Positions 1-9,975 of a stretch of DNA of 64,000 bases are shown in pieces (the stretch's first letter is position 1; each line of letters opens with the position of its first letter). The DNA is from Pseudothauera lacus (lineage in GTDB: Bacteria; Pseudomonadota; Gammaproteobacteria; Burkholderiales; Rhodocyclaceae). Location of the stretch: positions 1-64,000 of the forward strand of contig NZ_PZKC01000012.1 of NCBI RefSeq assembly GCF_003034845.1, given 5' to 3'. A program made the translations under genes and the position numbers. The notes under the pieces were generated by a model. That model was not told where the DNA came from. It was given only the letters and a program-made list of their open reading frames with translations, and did not search any database.

Positions 1-144
1 ATGCGCCGCGCCGCCGGAGCCGGTCGGATGTGCAAATCCGGCCGTGGAAGACCATGCCGCGTCGTCGCGCCTTGCCAGACGGCTCGCCAGACGCACACTC
101 GAACACGTCCAACTGAGGTTTCTAGGTACAATTAAACCACTTTC

Positions 145-1239
145 ATGAACAGACTGCAGGCCAGCTACCGCATTCGCGCCAGCGCCGCGGCGATCGACGC
201 CCGCGCCCGCGCGCTTGCCATCGAACAGAGCGTGGAGATGCCGCCGGCGGCAATCACCGAGCAGCGCATCCACGACGAGGTCGTCGCCCGCGTCGAGGAC
301 ATCGCCGCCGACGGTCCCGGGCACTTTCGCGTCACCCTCGGCATTGCCATGGAGACCACCGGCGGCGAGGCCGGGCAGCTCCTCAACATGCTGTTCGGCA
401 ACTGTTCCCTGCAGGAAGAGGTCAGCCTCGTCGACGTCGACCTGCCCGAGGCTGCACTGCGCGCCTTCGGCGGCCCCAGCCACGGCACTGGCGGACTGCG
501 CGCCCTGTGCGGCGCCACGGCACGCCCGCTGACCTGCAGCGCTCTCAAGCCACAGGGCAGCAGCCCTGCCGCGCTGGCAGCGCTGGCCGGCACGCTGGCG
601 GCGGCCGGCATCGACTTCATCAAGGACGACCACGGCCTCGCCGACCAGCACAGCGCGCCTTTCGCCGCGCGCGTGGCCGCCGTGCAGGGCGCCATCGACG
701 CCGCCAACCGCGCCAGCGGTCGGCAGTGCGTGTATGTGCCGAACATCAGCGGCGGCCCGCTGCGGATCGGCGAACAACTGCGCGCCGCACGTGAAGCCGG
801 GGTGCGCATGGTGATGCTGGCACCGATGATCAGCGGCCTCGGCGCAGTGCAGGAGATCGCCGCCAGCGGCCTTGCGGTGATGGCCCACCCGGCCCTTGGC
901 GGCGCCGCGCGCATCGCCCCCGCGACGCTGATCGGCAAGCTCTTCCGCCTCGCCGGCGCCGACGCAGTGATCTACCCCAATCATGGCGGGCGCTTCGGCT
1001 ACACGGCGGCCAGCTGCCAGGACATCGCCGACGCCGCGCGCCGCCCCTGGGGCGGGCTGCGGCCGGCAATGCCGGTGCCGGCCGGCGGCATGAGCCCGGC
1101 CCGGGTGGAGGAAATGGTGGGCTTCTACGGCCGCGAGGTGATGTTGCTGATCGGCGGCGCACTGCTCGAGGCCGCCGACCTGCGCACTGCCGCGGGTGAC
1201 TTCGTGCGCCGCGTCCATGCCCTGGAGAACACCCCATGA
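145..1239 (+). CDS. RuBisCO-like protein (form IV RLP)
   Basis: A 364-residue member of the RuBisCO large-subunit superfamily that is not a carboxylase. Superfamily landmarks are visible: K135 in ALKPQG, K160-D161-D162 in FIKDDH (the carbamylated-lysine region), H248 in AHPALGG, K265 in LIGKL (loop 6) and the phosphate-binding glycines 337-338. The residue after KDD is His163 where RuBisCO has Glu, so the metal site is altered. The stop overlaps the following cupin gene by 4 nt. In Rhodospirillum rubrum an RLP isomerises 5-methylthioribulose-1-phosphate and a cupin then releases methanethiol to give DXP; by analogy this pair may do the same, but that is inference. A TACAAT hexamer at 127-132 lies only 12 nt before the ATG and no good ribosome site is seen, so the transcript may be nearly leaderless. 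Confidence 0.85.
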   Translation: MNRLQASYRIRASAAAIDARARALAIEQSVEMPPAAITEQRIHDEVVARVEDIAADGPGHFRVTLGIAMETTGGEAGQLLNMLFGNCSLQEEVSLVDVDLPEAALRAFGGPSHGTGGLRALCGATARPLTCSALKPQGSSPAALAALAGTLAAAGIDFIKDDHGLADQHSAPFAARVAAVQGAIDAANRASGRQCVYVPNISGGPLRIGEQLRAAREAGVRMVMLAPMISGLGAVQEIAASGLAVMAHPALGGAARIAPATLIGKLFRLAGADAVIYPNHGGRFGYTAASCQDIADAARRPWGGLRPAMPVPAGGMSPARVEEMVGFYGREVMLLIGGALLEAADLRTAAGDFVRRVHALENTP

Positions 1240-1685
1240 GCCACCCGCCCCTGCGCCGGCGCAGCGCCCCCTGCCGCTGGGAGGACGTCGACGTCCTCGA
1301 CTACAAGCCCGAGGGCAGCGCGCCCTTCCGCGACATCAGCCGCCAGCTGCTGTTCCGCAGCACCGGACTGGGCTGCGAGCTGCGCTACTTCGAGATCGCC
1401 CCCGAGGGCCACTCCACCCTTGAGCGCCACGAGCACGAACACGCCGTGCTGATCCTCTCCGGCGGCGGCGCCTGCCTGGTGGACGGTGCCGTGCGCGCCA
1501 TCGGCGTTCACGATCTGGTGCATGTCCCGGCGCAGAGCTGGCACCAGTTCCGCGCCAGCGCGGGTGGACATCTGGGTTTTCTGTGCATGGTCAACGTGGA
1601 CCGCGACCGCCCTCAGCTACCGAGCGCCAGCGACCTCGAAGCGCTCCGCCGCGATCCTCTGGTGGCCGCCTTCATCCGCGTCTGA
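1236..1685 (+). CDS. small cupin-fold protein, partner of the RLP
   Basis: A 149-residue single-domain cupin. Metal ligands are visible as H65, H67 and H69 in RHEHEH, with H103 in the second cupin motif (SWHQF). It overlaps the RLP stop codon in an ATGA arrangement, so the two are translationally coupled. The known R. rubrum RLP pathway uses a cupin as methylthioxylulose-5-phosphate methylsulfurylase; adjacency suggests the same role here. Other small-molecule cupin enzymes remain possible because specificity cannot be read from the fold. Confidence 0.75.
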   Translation: MSHPPLRRRSAPCRWEDVDVLDYKPEGSAPFRDISRQLLFRSTGLGCELRYFEIAPEGHSTLERHEHEHAVLILSGGGACLVDGAVRAIGVHDLVHVPAQSWHQFRASAGGHLGFLCMVNVDRDRPQLPSASDLEALRRDPLVAAFIRV

Positions 1686-1691
1686 ACCCGC

Positions 1692-2087
1692 TCAGGCGCG
1701 CACGTCCACCAGCGCGCCGGGACGCGGCGCCGCCGGTGTGGCGACCTCCGCAGCCGGCCCATAGACTTCTGCCGCGGCATTTTCCTCACGGCTCACGGCA
1801 GCGGCGAGGCGCTCGATGCGCTCGCTGATCTGTGCCGGCAATTCGTCGAAGCCCTGTGCGGTACTCACCGCCTGGCGCAGGGTGTCGGCGGTGCTGCGCG
1901 CGCGCTCGAAGTCGATCTCCACGTCGTCGGCGCGCTTCACCGCCGCATCGGCCTCGCGGCGCGCCTCCGCAGCCGCATCGGCAAGCGCATCGGCGCGCGC
2001 CTCGGCCTGCGCCGCAGTGCGTTCGGCCTGCATGCGCTGCAGCTGGGCAAACCCGGCGGCGGTAGCACCCTGGATCGACGCGCTCAT
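1692..2087 (-). CDS. Ala-rich coiled-coil protein, function unknown
   Basis: A 131-residue protein whose middle part (about residues 15-85) is rich in Ala, Glu and Arg with heptad-like spacing, predicting a long helix or coiled coil. No signal peptide or catalytic motif is seen, and the C-terminal 25 residues are Pro/Ala-rich and probably disordered. I chose the ATG at 2087 because a GAGGGG ribosome site precedes it by 8 nt; a longer frame to 2147 has no such support. It lies tail-to-tail with the cupin gene (6 nt apart) and has its own promoter at 2179-2207. I do not recognise the family. Confidence 0.6.
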   Translation of the reverse strand: MSASIQGATAAGFAQLQRMQAERTAAQAEARADALADAAAEARREADAAVKRADDVEIDFERARSTADTLRQAVSTAQGFDELPAQISERIERLAAAVSREENAAAEVYGPAAEVATPAAPRPGALVDVRA

Positions 2088-2178
2088 GAAGAACACCCCT
2101 CTGGCCGTCAGCGCGGCCACCCCTGCGGCCTGCGGCATCCACGGCAATGCTCAGCGCGATGGCTGAAGTTCTACTTTC

Positions 2179-2207
2179 ATCGTAGTTGCTGCACCCGGCA
2201 GCGTCAA
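2179..2207 (-). promoter_or_regulatory. sigma-70-type promoter with overlapping palindrome
   Basis: On the minus strand TTGACG and TACGAT are separated by exactly 17 nt and point at the coiled-coil gene. The -35 hexamer lies inside a perfect palindrome, GCGTCAATTTGACGC at 2201-2215, which could be an operator or simply provide a -35 in both directions. Confidence 0.5.
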
Positions 2208-2225
2208 TTTGACGCCCGCAGCCGG

Positions 2226-3326
2226 TCAGGACACCGCCAGCATGCGCTCCAGTGCCACACGGGCCAGTTCCGCCTCATGCGCCGGTACGCGGATGGCGTT
2301 GACCACCTTGCCGTCGGCAAGGTTCTCCAGCGACCACGCCAGGTGCTGCGGATCGATGCGCTGCATGGTCGAGCACATGCACACCGTGGGGGCCATGAAC
2401 TGGACGATCTTGCCCTGCGGTTTCATTTCTTCCGCGAGGCGGTTGACCAGGTTGAGTTCGGTGCCGACCAGCCAGCGCGTATTGGCGGGGGCTGCGGCAA
2501 TGGTGTTGATGATGTACTCGGTGGAGCCGACGTAGTCGGAGTTCATGCACACCTCGAGACTGCTCTCCGGGTGCGAGATCACCAGCCCCTCGGGGTGCTG
2601 CATGCGCCAGCGGCGGATGTGGCTTTCCTGGAACATCTGGTGCACCGAGCAGTGTCCCTTCCACAGCAGGATCCTGGCCTTGCGGATCTGCTCGGGGGTG
2701 AGCCCGCCGTATTCGAGGTCGGGGTCCCACACCACCATCTCGTCGAGGGCAATGCCCTTCTTGTAGCCGGTCCAGCGCCCGAGGTGCTGGTCGGGAAAGA
2801 ACAGCACCTTGTCACGCTGGGCGAAGGCCCAGTCGAGGATCACCGGGGCGTTGGTGGAGGTGCACACGATGCCGCCGTGCTCGCCGCAGAAGGCCTTCAG
2901 GTCCGCGGCGGAGTTGATGTAGGTGACCGGGGTGATCTGGGCGTCCGGGGTTTCCAGCACTTCGCCGAGCTCGCGCCAGCAGCGTTCGACCTTGGCAAGG
3001 TTGGCCATGTCGGCCATCGAACAGCCGGCGGCGAGATCGGGAAGGATGGCGGTCTGCCCGGGGCGCGACATGATGTCGGCGACTTCGGCCATGAAATGCA
3101 CGCCGCAGAAGACGATGAACTCGGCATCGGTCTGCGAGGCCAGGCGGGCGAGCTTGAGCGAGTCGCCGGTGAGGTCGGCGTGCTGGTAGACGTCGGCGCG
3201 CTGGTAGTGATGGCAGAGCAGCACGGCACGCTGGCCCAGGCGCGCGCGCGCGGCGCGGATGCGTTCCTGGGCCTCGCTGTCGGCAAGGGCGTTGAAACGG
3301 TCGAAGGCGATGGGGGCGACTTGCAT
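2226..3326 (-). CDS. nadA: quinolinate synthase NadA
   Basis: Condenses iminoaspartate with dihydroxyacetone phosphate to quinolinate in de novo NAD synthesis; cytosolic and oxygen-sensitive because of a [4Fe-4S] cluster. The 366-residue length fits the family. Diagnostic segments include CHHYQRADV near residue 38, FCGVHFMAE near 73 and AAGCSMADM near 100. Likely cluster cysteines are C102, C226 (GHCSVH) and C316 or C318. The start at 3326 is the ATG that leaves the usual short N-terminus. A rhodanese gene lies 41 nt upstream in the same direction. nadB and nadC are not in this window; nadD is far away at 41.8 kb. Confidence 0.95.
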   Translation of the reverse strand: MQVAPIAFDRFNALADSEAQERIRAARARLGQRAVLLCHHYQRADVYQHADLTGDSLKLARLASQTDAEFIVFCGVHFMAEVADIMSRPGQTAILPDLAAGCSMADMANLAKVERCWRELGEVLETPDAQITPVTYINSAADLKAFCGEHGGIVCTSTNAPVILDWAFAQRDKVLFFPDQHLGRWTGYKKGIALDEMVVWDPDLEYGGLTPEQIRKARILLWKGHCSVHQMFQESHIRRWRMQHPEGLVISHPESSLEVCMNSDYVGSTEYIINTIAAAPANTRWLVGTELNLVNRLAEEMKPQGKIVQFMAPTVCMCSTMQRIDPQHLAWSLENLADGKVVNAIRVPAHEAELARVALERMLAVS

Positions 3327-3367
3327 GGTGGGTGCGGTTCTCGAATGCGGATGAACGGGCCTGACTG

Positions 3368-3820
3368 TCAGCCCTGATGCCAGGGCAGGCCGGCGTGGCG
3401 CCAGCCGCCGATGCGGTTGCGCTGGCCATTGGCGTCGCGGTCACCCTCGAAGCCTTCCAGCACGTTGTAGCAGTTGCAGTAACCAGCCGCGAGCGCGGCC
3501 CGCGCCGCAGCATCGGAGCGCACCCCGGAACGGCAGATGAACAGCACCAGCGCCTCGGGATCGACCTGCTGGCGCAGTTGCGCGGTGAAGGCCGGGTTGA
3601 GCTGGCCGCCGGGATAGCCCTGCCACTCGATCTCCACGGCACCGGGGATGCGCCCGACCCAGTCGAGCTCGGCGCGCGTGCGCACATCGACCAGCTTGGC
3701 ACCGGGGGCCTGCTGCCAGACCTCAAGGGTTTCCTTCGGGGTCAGCGCGCCCTGATAGGGCAACTGACAGTCGCGGGCACGTTCGGCGGCGAGCCTGAGC
3801 AAATCGGAGAGGGTGGCCAT
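3368..3820 (-). CDS. single-domain rhodanese-like sulfurtransferase
   Basis: A 150-residue rhodanese domain. The persulfide-forming cysteine is C96 in the loop CRSGVR, with the usual VDVRTRAELDWVGRIPGA segment near residue 44. No signal peptide is seen, so it is probably cytosolic. It lies immediately upstream of nadA on the same strand (41 nt gap). Sulfur supply to the NadA iron-sulfur cluster is a possible link but only by adjacency. It is divergent from the cation transporter gene, 95 nt away. Confidence 0.85.
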   Translation of the reverse strand: MATLSDLLRLAAERARDCQLPYQGALTPKETLEVWQQAPGAKLVDVRTRAELDWVGRIPGAVEIEWQGYPGGQLNPAFTAQLRQQVDPEALVLFICRSGVRSDAAARAALAAGYCNCYNVLEGFEGDRDANGQRNRIGGWRHAGLPWHQG

Positions 3821-3915
3821 GGCGTCGATCCGGCTAGAATTCGCGGGTTGGCGCGCATGCGCGAAGCGGCATGCGCCTGGAACTGATCAGTATACCGCGC
3901 ACACCGGAACCGCAC

Positions 3916-5085
3916 ATGCCCCACCCTCTTCCCAGTCCGACCACCCCCGCGGCCTCGCAGGAGCGCGGCCGCGCGGTGCAGCGCGTCACGCTGGTGGCCA
4001 TCGTCACCAATACCCTGCTCGCCATCGGCCAGGTCATCGTCGGCCTGGCTGCCAATGCCTTCAGCCTGGTCGCCGATGCCGCCCATACCCTGTCGGACCT
4101 CATTACCGACCTGATGGTGCTGGTCGCCGCGCGCCGCGGCGCCGACCCGGCAGACAAGAACCACCCCTACGGCCACGGCCGCATCGAGACCGCCGCCACC
4201 CTGGTGCTGGGCGCCGTGCTGGGCGCGGTGGGCGTTGGCTTCCTGTGGAGTTCCGGGCTGCGCCTGCAGAACATGGAAGCACTGCCCGAGATTCATGGCG
4301 CCGCACTGGCGATGGCGCTGCTCACCCTGTTTGCCAAGGAGGGGCTGTTCCGTTACACCCTGCGCGCCGCGCGCCGCCTGCGCGCGCCGGTACTGGAGGC
4401 CAACGCCTGGCACGCGCGCTCGGACGCCGCCTCGTCGCTGGTGGTGGCCGCGGGCATCGGCGGCAGCCTCGCCGGCTACCCCTTTCTGGAGCCCCTGGCC
4501 GCCGCCGTGGTGGGCTTCCTGATCCTCAGCATGGGCCTGCGCCTGTGCTGGCGGGCATTGCGCGAACTGATCGACACCGGCCTCCCGGAAGCCGAACTGC
4601 AGCGCCTGCGCGCCACCATCACCGCCACCCCCGGCGTGGTCGGCCTGCACGACCTGCGCACCCGCCGCATGGCCGACAAGGTGCTGTGCGATGCCCACGT
4701 GCTGGTCGACCCGCGCATTTCGGTGTCGGAAGGCCACCACATCTCCGACGCCGTCTACCTGCGCGTGCGCGCCGCCCACCCCGAGGTGCAGGAGGTGCTG
4801 GTGCACATCGACCCGGAAGACGACGGCGTGCTGCAGAACATGGCCCCCGGACCGCTGCCCGGGCGCCCCGAAGTGGAAGCACTGGTCAGCGAACTGCTGG
4901 CGCCGCTGGCGCTGGAACCCAGACGGGTGCAGCTGCACTATCTCGGTGACCGCGTCGAGATCGAAGTCCTGCTCCCGGAAGTGCCACCGGCAGGCCTTCA
5001 TGCACTCAAAGAGCGCGCGCGCTGCGCCATTGCGGACCGTCCGGCCTTCCGCAGGATCACTTTTCATGCCCACATCGCCCCATGA
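3916..5085 (+). CDS. cation diffusion facilitator (CDF) family transporter
   Basis: An inner-membrane divalent cation/proton antiporter of the CDF family (389 residues from this start). The hallmark metal-site motifs are present: DAAHTLSD in transmembrane helix 2 and HARSDAASS in helix 5, with about six hydrophobic segments. A cytoplasmic domain of about 190 residues follows, carrying an unusually long extension for a CDF. I chose the ATG at 3916 because it places helix 1 about 25 residues in; an in-frame ATG at 3871 is possible. The metal (Zn, Fe, Co, Mn) cannot be assigned by eye. It ends 180 nt before glnA, whose NtrC site lies in the gap. Confidence 0.85.
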   Translation: MPHPLPSPTTPAASQERGRAVQRVTLVAIVTNTLLAIGQVIVGLAANAFSLVADAAHTLSDLITDLMVLVAARRGADPADKNHPYGHGRIETAATLVLGAVLGAVGVGFLWSSGLRLQNMEALPEIHGAALAMALLTLFAKEGLFRYTLRAARRLRAPVLEANAWHARSDAASSLVVAAGIGGSLAGYPFLEPLAAAVVGFLILSMGLRLCWRALRELIDTGLPEAELQRLRATITATPGVVGLHDLRTRRMADKVLCDAHVLVDPRISVSEGHHISDAVYLRVRAAHPEVQEVLVHIDPEDDGVLQNMAPGPLPGRPEVEALVSELLAPLALEPRRVQLHYLGDRVEIEVLLPEVPPAGLHALKERARCAIADRPAFRRITFHAHIAP

Positions 5086-5107
5086 CGGGGCATGCATGCC
5101 AATTTGC

Positions 5108-5122
5108 GCACCAGAATGGTGC
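5108..5122. promoter_or_regulatory. NtrC-binding site upstream of glnA
   Basis: GCACC-AGAAT-GGTGC is a perfect 5-5-5 palindrome matching the known NtrC consensus. Its centre is about 99 bp upstream of the start expected from the sigma-54 promoter, a typical enhancer distance. The regulator itself is encoded 3.4 kb downstream. Confidence 0.75.
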
Positions 5123-5186
5123 CATCAATGCCGCGCACGCCGCCCAATGGCCCTTGTGTCACAATAGCCTGCGCGCCCGAAGGACC

Positions 5187-5203
5187 TTGGCACGGATACT
5201 GCT
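5187..5203 (+). promoter_or_regulatory. sigma-54 (RpoN) promoter of glnA
   Basis: TTGGCACGGATACTGCT has the invariant GG (5189-5190) and GC (5201-5202) separated by exactly 10 nt and the preferred TGGCACG -24 element. The predicted start of transcription is near 5214. With the upstream NtrC site it forms a textbook nitrogen-regulated promoter. Confidence 0.85.
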
Positions 5204-5212
5204 TTTAAGGGC

Positions 5213-5231
5213 GTAACGGAGTCACCGTTAC
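5213..5231 (+). other. 7-bp inverted repeat at the 5' end of glnA mRNA
   Basis: GTAACGG and CCGTTAC flank a 5-nt loop. The repeat starts at the predicted transcription start, so it would form a 5'-terminal hairpin, or it could be a DNA operator. No known motif was recognised. Confidence 0.4.
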
Positions 5232-5264
5232 CCCGAATTTCGCCTCAGCTCACCAGGAGTGAAT

Positions 5265-6674
5265 ATGAACGCTCAAGACGTCATGAAGATGATCCAGGAA
5301 AACGAAGTGCGCTTCGTGGACCTGCGCTTTACCGATACCCGCGGCAAGGAACAGCACGTCGGTCTGCCGGTGTCCGCCTTCGAAGAGGAACACTTCGAGC
5401 ACGGCCACCCCTTCGACGGCTCGTCGATTTCCGGCTGGAAGGGCATCCAGGCTTCCGACATGATCCTGATGCCGGACGCTTCCTCCGCCTACATCGACCC
5501 CTTCTTCGACGAAACCACCCTGGTGCTGACCTGCGACGTCGTCGAACCGTCCGACGGCAAGGGCTATGACCGTGACCCGCGCTCGATCGCCAAGCGCGCC
5601 GAGGCTTACCTGAAGAGCACCGGCATCGGCGACACCGCCTTCTTCGGTCCGGAACCCGAATTCTTCATCTTCGACGCCGTCGAATGGTCGGTCGACATGT
5701 CCGGCGTGATGAGCAAGATCATCTCCGAAGAGGCCGCCTGGTCCACCGCCGACAAGTTCGAAGGCGGCAACACCGGCCACCGTCCGAAGGTCAAGGGCGG
5801 CTACTTCCCGGTCCCCCCGGTCGACAGCCTCAACGACATCCGCGCCGCCATGTGCCTGGCCCTGGAAGGCGCCGGCATCCCGGTCGAGGTGCACCACCAC
5901 GAAGTGGCCAACGCCGGCCAGTGCGAGATCGGCACCAAGTTCAGCACCCTGACCAAGCGCGCCGACTGGACCCAGACGCTGAAGTACATCGTGCACAACG
6001 TCGCCCACCAGTACGGCAAGACCGCCACCTTCATGCCCAAGCCCATCGTCGGCGACAACGGCTCCGGCATGCACGTCCACCAGTCGATCTGGAAGGACGG
6101 CCAGAACCTCTTCGCCGGCAACGGCTACGCCGGCCTCTCCGAGACCGCGCTGTACTACATCGGCGGCATCATCAAGCATGCCAAGGCGCTCAACGCCATC
6201 ACCAACCCGTCGACCAACTCCTACAAGCGCCTCGTGCCGCACTACGAAGCGCCGATCAAGCTGGCCTACTCCGCGCGCAACCGCTCGGCCTCGATCCGCA
6301 TCCCCTACGTCGCCAACCCCAAGGGTCGTCGCATCGAGTCGCGCTTCCCGGATCCGGCTGCCAACCCCTACCTGTGCTTCGCCGCGCTGCTGATGGCGGG
6401 CCTGGACGGCATCCAGAACAAGATCCACCCGGGCGACCCGGCCGACAAGAACCTCTACGACCTGCCGCCGGAAGAAGACGCGCTGATCCCGACCGTGTGC
6501 TTCAGCCTGGACCAGGCGCTGGCCGAACTGGACAAGGATCGCGAGTTCCTGACCCGCGGCGGCGTGTTCTCCAATGACTTCATCGATGCCTTCATCGAGC
6601 TGAAGTCCGAGGAAGTGAACCGCCTGCGCGTGACCACTCACCCGGTCGAGTTCGACATGTACTACAGCCTGTAA
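5265..6674 (+). CDS. glnA: glutamine synthetase, type I
   Basis: ATP-dependent amination of glutamate to glutamine, the main ammonia-assimilating step. 469 residues, the length of the E. coli enzyme. Visible motifs include [12 protein letters not shown] near residue 50, the metal-binding GPEPEFF near 130, the ATP-loop [12 protein letters not shown] near 260, and NLYDLPPEE near 395, whose tyrosine is the adenylylation site of GSI-beta enzymes, so control by GlnE is expected. ATG 5265 is chosen because AGGAG sits 5 nt upstream; an in-frame GTG at 5259 overlaps that site. It has its own terminator and lies upstream of the ntrBC genes. Confidence 0.98.
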   Translation: MNAQDVMKMIQENEVRFVDLRFTDTRGKEQHVGLPVSAFEEEHFEHGHPFDGSSISGWKGIQASDMILMPDASSAYIDPFFDETTLVLTCDVVEPSDGKGYDRDPRSIAKRAEAYLKSTGIGDTAFFGPEPEFFIFDAVEWSVDMSGVMSKIISEEAAWSTADKFEGGNTGHRPKVKGGYFPVPPVDSLNDIRAAMCLALEGAGIPVEVHHHEVANAGQCEIGTKFSTLTKRADWTQTLKYIVHNVAHQYGKTATFMPKPIVGDNGSGMHVHQSIWKDGQNLFAGNGYAGLSETALYYIGGIIKHAKALNAITNPSTNSYKRLVPHYEAPIKLAYSARNRSASIRIPYVANPKGRRIESRFPDPAANPYLCFAALLMAGLDGIQNKIHPGDPADKNLYDLPPEEDALIPTVCFSLDQALAELDKDREFLTRGGVFSNDFIDAFIELKSEEVNRLRVTTHPVEFDMYYSL

Positions 6675-6700
6675 TCGTTCAGGCGGTTCATGCGTTAAGA

Positions 6701-6729
6701 AGGGACGGGCATTGCCCGTCCCTTTTTTT
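6701..6729 (+). terminator. rho-independent terminator of glnA
   Basis: The 9-bp GC-rich stem GGGACGGGC/GCCCGTCCC with a 3-nt loop is followed by a run of seven T residues. It isolates glnA transcription from the downstream DUF4124 and ntrBC genes. Confidence 0.9.
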
Positions 6730-6797
6730 CGGGTGTAATCTGCCCGCCGGGGCCCGTGATCACACCACCCGCAAGTCATATCGCTTATCATCGCACG

Positions 6798-7292
6798 ATG
6801 AACCTGCCCACCCGCCTGCTCCTGCTGCTCACCGCCCTGCTTGCCGCACCGGCCCACGCCCAGGTGTACAAGTGCGTGGATGCCGAAGGCCGCGTCACCT
6901 ACACCAATGACCGCGGCGCCGCCCGAGGGAACTGTACCGTGCTCTCCGACGATCAGCGCGTGTCCACCGTCCCGGCACCGGCGAGCACGCCGGCGCCGGC
7001 CACCACCCCTGCGCCCCCCGCCACCACACCGGGCGACTTCCCGCGCGTCACCCCAGGCGACCAGCGCGCCCGCGACGGCACCCGGCGGCAGATCCTCGAA
7101 GGCGAACTGGCCACCGAACAGGCCGCGCTCGCCGAGGCCCAGGCCGCACTGACCGAGCAGGAAGGCATCCGCCACGGCAACGAACGCAACTACCAGCGCG
7201 TGCTCGATCGCCTGCAGCCCTTCAAGGACAAGGTCGAACTGCACCAGCGCAACATCGAGGCCATCCAGCGCGAGTTGCGCAGCCTGAGGTAA
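6798..7292 (+). CDS. DUF4124 domain-containing exported protein
   Basis: A 164-residue protein with a clear Sec signal peptide (LLLLLTALLAAPAHA, cleavage near residue 21). It is followed by the DUF4124 motif QVYKCVDAEGRVTYTNDR, a Pro/Thr/Ala linker, and a C-terminal helical region (about residues 90-164) with coiled-coil character. It is probably periplasmic and its function is unknown. The gene sits between glnA and ntrB, a position often seen for this family in related bacteria (recollection). ATG 6798 is preferred over 6756 because it gives a normal signal peptide. Confidence 0.85.
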   Translation: MNLPTRLLLLLTALLAAPAHAQVYKCVDAEGRVTYTNDRGAARGNCTVLSDDQRVSTVPAPASTPAPATTPAPPATTPGDFPRVTPGDQRARDGTRRQILEGELATEQAALAEAQAALTEQEGIRHGNERNYQRVLDRLQPFKDKVELHQRNIEAIQRELRSLR

Positions 7293-7381
7293 GCCGGCCC
7301 GCTGGCGCGCGTCTTGCTTGCGGATTGCCGACCGACTGCAGCCTGGTCGCCAGCAAACCGCAGCAAACGCACACCGCGCAC

Positions 7382-8455
7382 ATGGCCCGACACGACTCCT
7401 CTCCGCCCGGCAGCAACCCCTTCGCCGGACTCGACCTGCTCTCCTCCGCAGTCGTCCTGCTCGACGCCCGCCTGCTCATCCGCCACCTCAATCCCAGCGC
7501 CGAGAACCTCTTCGCGATCAGCCAGCGCAAGCTCCTCGGCATGCCCCTGACCCGCCTGCTCGGGGGCGAGCCGGCCGGCCTGATGGCCGCGCTGGAAAGC
7601 GCCCTGCACCACAGCTGGAGCCACACCGGGCAGGACCTGCGCATTCAGCGCCCCGGCGGCGACGCCCTCCACCTGGACTGCACGGTAAGCCCGGTGGAGG
7701 CCGACAACGTGCGCCTGCTGCTCGAATTCCGCCCCATCGACGCGCAACTGCGCGTTGCCCGCGAAGAGCAGCTGCTGCAGCAGCAGCAGGCCAACCGCGA
7801 GCTGATCCGCAACCTCGCCCACGAGATCAAGAACCCGCTCGGCGGCATCCGCGGCTCCGCGCAACTGCTCGAACACGAGCTCGACGACCCGCAGTTGCGC
7901 GAATACACCGAAGTCATCATTGCCGAGGCCGACCGCCTGCAGGACCTGATGAACCGCCTGCTGACCTCGCACTGCATGATGCGCCCGGCGCAGCTCAACA
8001 TTCACGACGTCCTCGAACGCGTGCGGCGGCTGATCCTCGCCGAGTTTCCCAACCTCAGCGTGCGGCGCGACTACGACACCAGCCTGCCCCAGCTCACCGC
8101 CGACCGCGAGCAACTCATCCAGGCCATCCTCAACATCGTCCGCAACGCCGCCCAGGCCCTCGACGGTCGCGGCGAGATCCGTCTGCGCACCCGCGTGGCG
8201 CGCCAGGTCACGCTGGCCAAGCGCCGTTTCAAGCTGGCACTGGAATTGCAAGTGATCGACAACGGCCCCGGCATCCCGGAAGAGATCTGCGACAAGATCT
8301 TCTATCCACTGGTCTCGGGGCGGGAAGGCGGAAGCGGACTGGGCCTCTCGCTGGCCCAGAGCTTCATCGAGCAGCACCAGGGGATGATTGAAGTGAACAG
8401 CCGGCCCGGCCACACCTGCTTCACCATCCTGCTGCCCATCACCGAGCGGACCTGA
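7382..8455 (+). CDS. glnL: nitrogen regulation sensor kinase NtrB (GlnL)
   Basis: Soluble PII-responsive histidine kinase/phosphatase that controls NtrC. From the ATG at 7382 it has an N-terminal PAS-like domain (about 15-115), the phosphoacceptor H147 in LAHEIKNPLGG, and a HATPase domain with N box NIVRNAAQAL, G1 box DNGPGIP and G2 box GSGLGLS. No membrane segments are seen, as expected. ntrC starts 44 nt downstream. An in-frame start at 7325 is possible, but 7382 gives the normal N-terminal length. Confidence 0.95.
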   Translation: MARHDSSPPGSNPFAGLDLLSSAVVLLDARLLIRHLNPSAENLFAISQRKLLGMPLTRLLGGEPAGLMAALESALHHSWSHTGQDLRIQRPGGDALHLDCTVSPVEADNVRLLLEFRPIDAQLRVAREEQLLQQQQANRELIRNLAHEIKNPLGGIRGSAQLLEHELDDPQLREYTEVIIAEADRLQDLMNRLLTSHCMMRPAQLNIHDVLERVRRLILAEFPNLSVRRDYDTSLPQLTADREQLIQAILNIVRNAAQALDGRGEIRLRTRVARQVTLAKRRFKLALELQVIDNGPGIPEEICDKIFYPLVSGREGGSGLGLSLAQSFIEQHQGMIEVNSRPGHTCFTILLPITERT

Positions 8456-8499
8456 ACCCTTGTGCTCAGGCCAGCTCGCACCAAAATAGTGCATAGGCC

Positions 8500-9927
<1,428 letters not shown>

Positions 9928-9975
9928 GGGAGTTCTCGGCCATAGAGCAATTGCATGAACGGTCGTTAAGGCGTG

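Noticed and set aside
1-135. Short frame at the left edge ending at 135
   Set aside because: Arg-rich, no ribosome site or homology that I can see; it may be non-coding or the tail of nothing.
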